A DNA stretch of 64,000 nucleotides. Origin: Deinandra increscens subsp. villosa. Its lineage: Eukaryota; Streptophyta; Magnoliopsida; Asterales; Asteraceae. Below the pieces are notes generated by a model. That model searched no databases and was not told the origin of the DNA. It saw nothing but the letters and a program-made list of their open reading frames with translations. Within the stretch, counting starts at the first letter, position 1. Every line of letters begins with the position of its first letter. Location: contig JBCNJP010000025.1 of assembly GCA_039602395.1 (NCBI GenBank), forward strand, positions 49,371,980-49,435,979, written 5' to 3'. Below, piece by piece: positions 57,465 through 64,000 of the stretch. Position numbers and translations under genes: made by a program.

Positions 57465-58406
57465 TTTCTCTTTAAAAGAAATAGTTAAAGTTAGATAAGA
57501 AAACGAGTTTGATCCAACTATAAAATTTACAACTTAGAAGAGGGATGCCGTAATCTAATTGCAAATTTCATAAAGGTAGGTTTCCTTTTGAGATTCATTG
57601 AAACTATTCAATGGCATGTTTAATCTCGGATTATGCTCTTCCATTTGTGACTGGGATACCGAGGATCACAAACAAGATGTGAATAACCATGCAAATGTGC
57701 TTGGTAACCTCAATGTCATTTATCATCTCAATTGATGTGCTGGTTAACCACACACGCTCCATCAACAATAATAATTTTTGAGATACCCATTACAACTCTT
57801 TATTAGTCCCTATTAGTGTGCCGGTTAACCACACACGCTCCACTAATGACTTATAAAGTGTAATGTGCAATTTCATGGGTTAGCATACAAATTCACATTT
57901 TTCCTAAAGTAACTAGGAATTTATAATAAAAGGTTTAGTTACTTTTAATGTCATTATACTTTTAATGGGAATTAAATTTAGTCCTATCAAACCCGTTCGG
58001 CTAACGACCCTCCACTAATCAAGGAAGCGGTGGGTGAGAATGGACACCCATTCAACTACCATTTTATAGGCAGTTTCCTTATACCCCCCTTATAGACTAG
58101 CTTCGTGAATGAGGCCTACTATTGATTTGACTGACTGTTGTTCTTATACATATAATAACAATTAAGCTTTTAATCATACATATAGTATAAGGTGTATTTT
58201 TAAAACTTTTAAAAAAAATACCATTATTATATATCAATAATAATAATAGGATAATAAATTTAAACTATTAAATTAATCCTTATCCTAAAGGCATTCGAAA
58301 CTTAGGGGGCAAGATTAGGGTTTCAAAAATCCTAATACCTAAAATCGAATGTGAGCCTCCTAACAGTTCAACAATTATAGCTAATTCAATTGAAAACAAG
58401 CCTTAT

Positions 58407-58418
58407 GCTCTGATACCA
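58407..58418 (-). promoter_or_regulatory. Primer-binding site of element G
   Basis: GCTCTGATACCA on the plus strand, one base from the 5' LTR start at 58420. Confidence 0.93.
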
Positions 58419-58419
58419 T

Positions 58420-59157
58420 TGATGGGTTTCAGGCACTACAAGCAATCTTAAACAATTAAGGGTGCATGCAACCTAAAACATGATCTATGTTTTCACTATT
58501 GAACCTATAACTATGGACATATCATGAACCCTAGCAAACAATCAAAATAAATAAATAAATAAGCTACTAAGACAGATAGGGTTACATACCTCTTAGTTGT
58601 TATAGTAAACAACTATAATAATCCTTCTTGATTTCAAGGAAGCAAGCACCACAAGCGTCGTGCCTCTAATGGGATGACACCCAAGGACTCGAAGAAGAAT
58701 ATAAACTAAGGGTGGGAAGAACTATAAGGAGTTCTTCCACAAGGAGGGAGAAAGAAGGAGGCGAATACTCAAGCCTTGATGAGCGAATTGGAATGAATTC
58801 CTAAGGCCTTTATTTATAGCCTTGGATAACCTCCTTACTTTGTAATCCCACCAATGTGGGATACATGCAAAATTTCGAAATTCCCTTATGCCTAAGGGTT
58901 TTCGAAATATTCCATGTGGGATAGATAATTTCCTAATTTAACCAACTATTGATTAATTATTATTTATCCCTTTCAATTAACAAACTGTTAATTAACCTCC
59001 CAAATAGTTTTTGTCTAGTTAATTATTAGACCATAATAATTAACAAACTATTTCTTTTCCCTTTTTATTAATTCTCCATATGTCGAGTCTTGAGGGCAAC
59101 CCAAAAGGACTGTGCTGCTTTCAATTATAGTTATAGGCTTAGACACCTAATCCAACA
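58420..59157 (-). repeat. 5' LTR of element G
   Basis: 738 bp, nearly identical to 52652-53390. No GTTCGGA-type word array is present, in contrast to A-E, F and H. Confidence 0.95.
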
Positions 59158-59404
59158 GTTAACTCCCTTTTAACAAATGTTGCAGTATTTAGTTATATCA
59201 CTAAATGTGTTTGGTACACTATTGTTGTAGCGGACCCTCACGTCTATAACATTCCATTTAACATTGTCATTTAATGTGTTTGGTATTTATTTCTCTGCTG
59301 TTAAAACTAAAAGTTACATTCTGGATGTATACTATTTATTTCCCTATAACATTGTCATTTGTCACCTCACAGAACGCACACACACATTAAATGGAGACGG
59401 TGTA

Positions 59405-59917
59405 AAACTAATATGACCAGTCCAAGCCAGAGTCGGAATCAGTATCGGATACAAACCGGACCTTATCCGCATATTCTTGATCCATGCGTTCTCCCTCCAA
59501 AACCTCATCAAGGGCCGACAAGTCCTCCTCGTACTCTTGATCAACAGGCTCATCGACGTTATTAAGATGGATAATGTCCTCCTCGTACTCTTGATCATCA
59601 TCAAACTAACAATAGACCTCATGTGGGTCCTCCGTTTGGTTCTCCAGCAACAATTAATCAAAAGCCCAGTCCCAGAAGGCATCGTCGTCATCGTCAAAGG
59701 CTGGAGGTTGAGTTTGAGGTGGAGGTGGGGGTGGGTGTTGAGTAATTAGTTGAGGTGGAGGTAGTTCAATCAATGGAACAAACACTGGAGGTGGAACCAA
59801 ATCAGGAGGCTGAACAACCGGTCGTATATTATCGTTACTTGTCCGCCTTCCTCCACGATATTCACGAAGACATCTCGTGGAGGTGTTGACATTGTAAGAA
59901 TGAACAACTGTGGGCAT
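59405..59917 (-). pseudogene. Proline-rich/acidic hypothetical ORF
   Basis: From ATG 59917: MPTVVHSYNVNTSTRC, then a basic RGGRRTS segment, a proline-rich stretch (QHPPPPPPQTQPP) and an acidic tail (FDDDDDAFWDWAFD) ending at a stop near 59654. The same frame continues, with two stops, through a Glu/Asp-rich region (EYEEDL) to about 59405. A minus-strand TATA-like box (CCTATATATATTT, about 59958-59970) lies about 45 bp upstream. Function unknown; it may be a decayed nuclear protein or an element-encoded ORF. Confidence 0.35.
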
Positions 59918-60082
59918 TGTTTAAGATTGATTCTTTGTTGGAGAATGTGGGTATGTGGAAAAATATATATAGGTAAAATCTTCTATATATATAATAAAAG
60001 AAAAGTTTTTGGCACCACAATTTGCCATGTGGCACCACCACATTTATCCTCAATAATTTTTCCCGCCAATAAACATTCACAA

Positions 60083-60180
60083 GCGGCTCTTCTAATTTTG
60101 GATATATATATCCACTATTTATTTATTGTAGCGGATCTTCTAATTTTGGATATATATATATATCCACTATTTATTTATTG
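60083..60180 (+). repeat. Tandem duplication, 2 x ~49 bp
   Basis: GCGGMTCTTCTAATTTTGG unit repeated once (60083-60130, 60131-60180), differing by one base and a TA step. The surrounding region 59163-60261 has no other gene I can support. Confidence 0.8.
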
Positions 60181-60261
60181 TCTTTTAAATTATTTAATAA
60201 CCAATAAATTATTTAATTACTTAATTTAATATATAATATAGTTTATTAAGTTACATCTATC

Positions 60262-60611
60262 TGTTGATACCTGATATGTGCGTTGTGTGAAGTATCAAGC
60301 AATGTACAAGATCAAGTTCAAGTAGGCTTGGCCGAACTTGGTCCGAACCTGAAATTCGGATTGGCCGAACCTAGGGTTCGGACAGGGATAGGCCAGCTGG
60401 GTATATATAGGTGTTTGGTCTTTGTAATAGTGAGTTCTGAGCGTGCGAGATTACTGTTAAGTGTGTGTTTCTAAGTGTGTTCTCTGTATCTGTATTCTGA
60501 GTGTTTTACTGATTGTAATTATTCATTGTGATCAATAAATCAATCGGTTAATTACGTTTCAATGTCCGATTAGCTAGGTCGAGTAGACGATCCGATGCTC
60601 ACACATTTTCA
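60262..60611 (+). repeat. 5' LTR of element E (350 bp)
   Basis: TGTTGATACC start, TTTTCA end. U3 words include CCGAACC-TAG-GGTTCGG (60365-60381). TATA box TATATATAG at 60402-60410. Confidence 0.9.
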
Positions 60612-60613
60612 AG

Positions 60614-60625
60614 TGGTATCAGAGC
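60614..60625 (+). promoter_or_regulatory. Primer-binding site of element E
   Basis: TGGTATCAGAGC, complementary to initiator methionine tRNA, two bases after the LTR. Confidence 0.92.
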
Positions 60626-60841
60626 TTTCTGGTTCACTCTACTGAATTGTGGTTGCTATTTTCGGATTTTTGAAGCCTTTTTGGTGATTCTTGAGTTTGA
60701 TTTCGTGTTGTTCATCAATTCTATCGAGTGTTTGGTGTCAAAACTGTTCATAAATCACTTTCTATCGGTTTTACTGATCCATAGTAACGAGTTTCATCAA
60801 AATCAATTCATTTTCGCGCGTTTTTGAAAAATGAAATCGAG

Positions 60842-61085
60842 GTTCAGAGGTACCTGGTCAGGTTCGGAGTAACTGCTCCGAACTTCGAGTTCGGTCAACG
60901 TTCGGTCAGTGTTCGGAGTTGTCTCGGTCGAGGTTCGGTGTGTTTCAAGGTTCGGAGCTAGATTGGAGGTACTACGGAGTTCGGACTGTTGATCTTGTTT
61001 TGGAGCAAGTTTGGATAGAGTTCGGATTTTGAATCTAGGTTCGGACAGAGTTCGGAGGTCAGTGATAGGTTCGGAGCAGGTTTGG
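60842..61085 (+). repeat. GTTCGGA word array in the leader of element E
   Basis: About fourteen copies of GTTCGG/CCGAAC, irregularly spaced, the same word as in this element's U3 and in A and D. Confidence 0.85.
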
Positions 61086-61112
61086 TTGGCAGAATTTAAA
61101 ATTTTTCAAACG

Positions 61113-64000
61113 ATGTCGGAATTTCAAGCGTTTGCTGCAATGCAAAGTGCGATGCAAACCATGTTGAATTCGAAAGTTGTATGAACGACCAACTGAAGAA
61201 GGAGATTATAAGGAACTTCAAGATTTTGATGCTGCTGAAAGGAAAACTTATGAGCTTGAAAAGAAAGTTTATGGTTATCTTATAATGGCTTTACCTACCG
61301 AACTATTACATCAATTCAGCACTTGTAAGAAATCAAAGCAATTGTGGGATGCTCTCTCAGCAAGATGTGAGGGTAACGATGATTACAAGAAGAGTCGGAA
61401 GAAAGTGTTGAACAAAGAATTTGATAATTTTCAAAACAATGAAAATGAGAATATTATTGCTCTCGTTTCACGGTTTTCACATCTAATTAGTGAATTAAAG
61501 GTATTTGGTATTGAGAAATCGGATGCTGATTTAAAGGAAAAGATTATGGAAGCTTTACCTGAAAAGTGGGAAAATTATGTTTTGCTGCTCACTCATGACA
61601 AGGATTATTCTACAATGACATTTCACGAGCTTACTGGAAAACTTCATGCTCGAGAAATGGAAATGTTTCAAAGAAGTCAACTGCTACTTTGCAAAATCCT
61701 GAATTGTATCATGGTGAGAATACGGCAAGCATGAATGCTAAAGCTAAAGCAAGTCTGAGTTCTGCACCTAGTACAGCTTTCTTGACTGGAATTTCTGATA
61801 ATTCTGATAACAAGTCGTCACGGGGTTGTAGTTTTACAATTCCAAATTTTTCAAGTCAGAATGCTTTTTCTGCTGAATCAACAGATGATTGTGCTAAAAT
61901 GATTTCTTCATTGATTTCATCATCTTTTGGGTTGATTATCAAGAATGGTGCTGATGCAAAGTTAACTAGCGATGATCTTGATGCACTCGATGACAATCAA
62001 CTAACTGAATTGGATATATCTTGGCAATATGCTATGTTATGTTAAAGATCAAAGAGGTTCTTCAAGAAACATGGAAGAAATATTTCAGGTGATAAATTAG
62101 GTTTTGACAAGTCTAAGTTAAAATGTTATAAATGTTCACAGCTTGGACATTTTGCCAAAGATTGTCAACAGGCACATGCAAGCAAGCCTAGTTTTCCTTA
62201 ATCACCCAAGCCTGGTGTTACTCAACCATCTACTAGTAACACAAGCAAGACAACAGCCTTGACAGCTCAACATGATGGTGTTTATGATTGGGGTCAACAG
62301 TTTGGATATGATACATCAGCATTAATTGTCACACATGAGCAAGATGATTATTATTTTGATTCGAGTTCATATGACGCTGCTGAGAATGACAAATTTGAGT
62401 CTAAAATTGAATCCTTTATGAAAGAAAAATAATTTTTTATTGAAGAAGTCAAGAGAGTTACTGCTGATTTCAAAATGATTAGTTCGGAGTTGGGAATTTC
62501 TAAGGACAATGAGAAGGAATTGGGTATGAAGAATGAATGTTTTCTTAAAGAGATCGAATTGTTGAATGAAGTTTTAGAAATTTCTAAACAAGATAAAAGA
62601 GATGTTGAAGCTGCAAAAGCTAAGATTTGTGAAGAAAGGGATGAGTTGATAAAAGAAGTCAAGAAATGGAAGGATGAAGCGGAGGATACTGCTTCTGATT
62701 TCACAAATTTGTTTGATAAATCAAAACTCAAGCTTGATCTGCTTACAAACAATGTTGAAGAATCAACTGCTAAGATTGAAACATATCAAGTTGACATGGA
62801 AAAGTTGTTAGATGAGAAGCGGGAGTTGATTCGTGTCAATAAAGTTCAAGCAGCGAATTTGGAGATTCAAAAGCGCAATGAAGATAAATTGAAGAAGGAA
62901 TTATTTGAAGGCCTTGATAATCTTCGCCTGCAAAAATTTGAAACTCACAAGGTTGCAAAGCTATTGCTTGCTAAAGAAAAAGAATTTGCTGAGGCTCAAC
63001 AGAAAGTTTCTGATCTAAAAATTCAAGTTCTGGATGCTAATCGATTGCTTAACAATGTTTCAAATTCTCAAGTTTTCACAAGCTTCTTAGCTACTGATGC
63101 AAATTTTGAGAAAATGTTTGATAAGACTGCATCACCCCCTGCTCATATCAAAGAAGCTTTCAAAGAAGTGAAGGAACAAGTTGACGAATTTGATTATTCA
63201 AAGGTTTCATCATCTACTGTTGAGGATGAGAAAGTTGTGACGAAAAAGAAAACCAGGAAGAATAAGAAAAAGAAGGAAAAGAAATCTGAGGTCTCTCCTG
63301 CTCCAAAATTTGTTTCTGGTTCATCGTCTGCTGACAATGAGAAATCAACGACTTCAAGTGACAAGATGTAGTTTGATGAGAAAATTTTCTACGATCAAAA
63401 GAATGTGACTGAAGTTAAAGCTGAATTTTCTCGATTGGCAAAGCATGGGCATTTTACATCTGAGGAGAAGATTTCTGGAAAGAAAGTTGGTTTGGGTTTT
63501 CATGAGAAGAAAGATAAAACTGAGAAGGTTTCAGAATCTGCACCACAAAACTTGAAGAAGCTGAAGCTGAAGCAAGTGAAGAAGGGTGTGTTTAAGGCTG
63601 AAAAAGTTCAACCTGAGCGATTCTACAAGCTCAAAGGTTCTGGTCAGCTTTTCTCTGATAAAGAATTTCCTCTTCATTGTGTTGATGCTCGAAAGATTTC
63701 TGAAGTATTTGTGAAAGCTAACATTTATTTTGAAAGTTCTCAATCTCGAAGCCCTACATCCAAATGGGTACATGATCACAGGCATCAGGTATATGATTCT
63801 CATTTTGATCATGTTCGAGATATTCATATGTGTTCTTTGCAGGTACATCAAAGATGGGACAAAACGAAAAGAATCTGTTATATTTGCCGCCGACCAAGGC
63901 ATATGGCAAAGGATTGTCCATTACCTGCTGATTCACCCCAAGGGTTTCATAAGAAACCAGTTTCTGGTAAACCTGCCAACATAAAGTTCTTTGATGAACA
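61113..64000 (+). pseudogene. Giant Gag of element E, broken, C-terminus outside window
   Basis: ATG at 61113 (MSEFQAFAAMQ). About 130 bp that encode NEIGTSQKVPKLL...TPIKK in C are missing right after it, with a frameshift at about 61165. The frame is open 61177-61675 (UBN2-like: LPTELLHQF, KSKQLWDAL, EALPEKWENYVLL), shifted near 61675, with a stop at 62042-62044. Zinc knuckle 1 (CYKCSQLGHFAKDC, about 62124-62165) is intact. Stops occur near 62201 and 62430. A 298-codon open block (62475-63371) is the coiled coil plus basic region, ending in TAG. Zinc knuckle 2 (CYICRRPRHMAKDC, about 63873-63914) is intact. Same domain order as D. Confidence 0.85.

Larger units (their letters stand above)
52652..59157 (-). 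mobile_element. Element G: young Copia retrotransposon, protease-less
   Basis: 6506 bp, minus strand. LTRs of 739 and 738 bp differ by three substitutions and one 1-base indel by eye (about 0.5%), and the target duplication GTTAA (52647-52651 and 59158-59162) is perfect, so insertion is recent. It encodes Gag, integrase, RT and RNase H. It lacks the Gag zinc knuckle and protease, and RNase H has lost its conserved DNEGA segment. It is therefore likely to have moved with helper proteins, or was damaged in the template before insertion. Confidence 0.95.
60262..64000 (+). mobile_element. Element E: Gag-only type LTR retrotransposon, continues past window
   Basis: 5' LTR (60262-60611), PBS (60614-60625), GTTCGGA leader, decayed giant gag (61113 to the window end). 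The 3' half is outside the window, so the absence of pol cannot be confirmed here; assignment to the Gag-only family is by Gag similarity to A, C and D. Confidence 0.8.

Noticed and set aside
63779..63842. Possible tiny intron (GTATATGA...TTTGCAG) in the Gag of E, with a similar stretch in C near 15981-16040
   Set aside because: About 60 bp is short for a plant intron and the stretch is open in E; splicing is not needed to explain the frame.

Overview
The window looks like the repeat-filled intergenic DNA of a large flowering-plant genome. It is AT-rich, has spliceosomal introns, LTR retrotransposons primed by initiator methionine tRNA (TGGTATCAGAGC sites), PIF/Harbinger transposons and MITEs. 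The Gag and LTR styles suggest a eudicot, perhaps Asteraceae; that is an impression from remembered families, not a database match. Nothing bacterial or organellar is visible, and I found no tRNA, rRNA or CRISPR. LAYOUT. 1-691: old Gag debris. 692-8419: element A, a Gag-only LTR element split by a solo Gypsy-type LTR (F, 5354-8066, TSD TTCAA). 8420-12297: element B, a non-coding LTR element at a hybrid LTR junction. 12298-18468: element C, Gag-only, 5' LTR truncated. 18469-20307: decayed coding sequence I cannot name. 20308-22878: 3' end and LTR of a Gypsy element (H). 22880-27987: two decayed Copia pol fragments head to head; the right one joins the long Gag seen in A, C, D and E to protease, integrase and RT. 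27988-41581: a nest of LTR-like sequence, a second Gypsy-type LTR (J), two tandem Harbinger elements (H1, H2), and inverted-repeat elements inside (TA)n tracts. 41582-44858: low-coding DNA with satellite-like repeats. 44859-46357 and 52455-52651: the only host-gene-like material, a SANT/Myb-like fragment and a Ulp1-like gene with a clean intron. That gene is broken by Gag-only element D (46358-52454, TSD ACAAT) and followed 192 bp later by a young Copia element G (52652-59157, TSD GTTAA). 59163-60261: spacer with a small decayed proline-rich/acidic ORF. 60262-64000: element E, a fourth Gag-only copy running off the window. HOW IT FITS TOGETHER. A, C, D and E share a giant Gag of about 1040 codons (UBN2-like domain, zinc knuckle, coiled coil, second zinc knuckle) and carry no pol. 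Where the 3' region is present (A, C, D) it holds the same set of RNA hairpins, with base-pair-preserving changes between copies. Each subfamily also carries an array of its own short word just upstream of the TATA box in U3, and an array of the same word in the transcribed leader. This is what one expects of a non-autonomous family packaged and copied in trans; the Copia fragment at 24960-27987 is a plausible relative of the helper. The mobilisation model is inference; the structures are read directly from the sequence.
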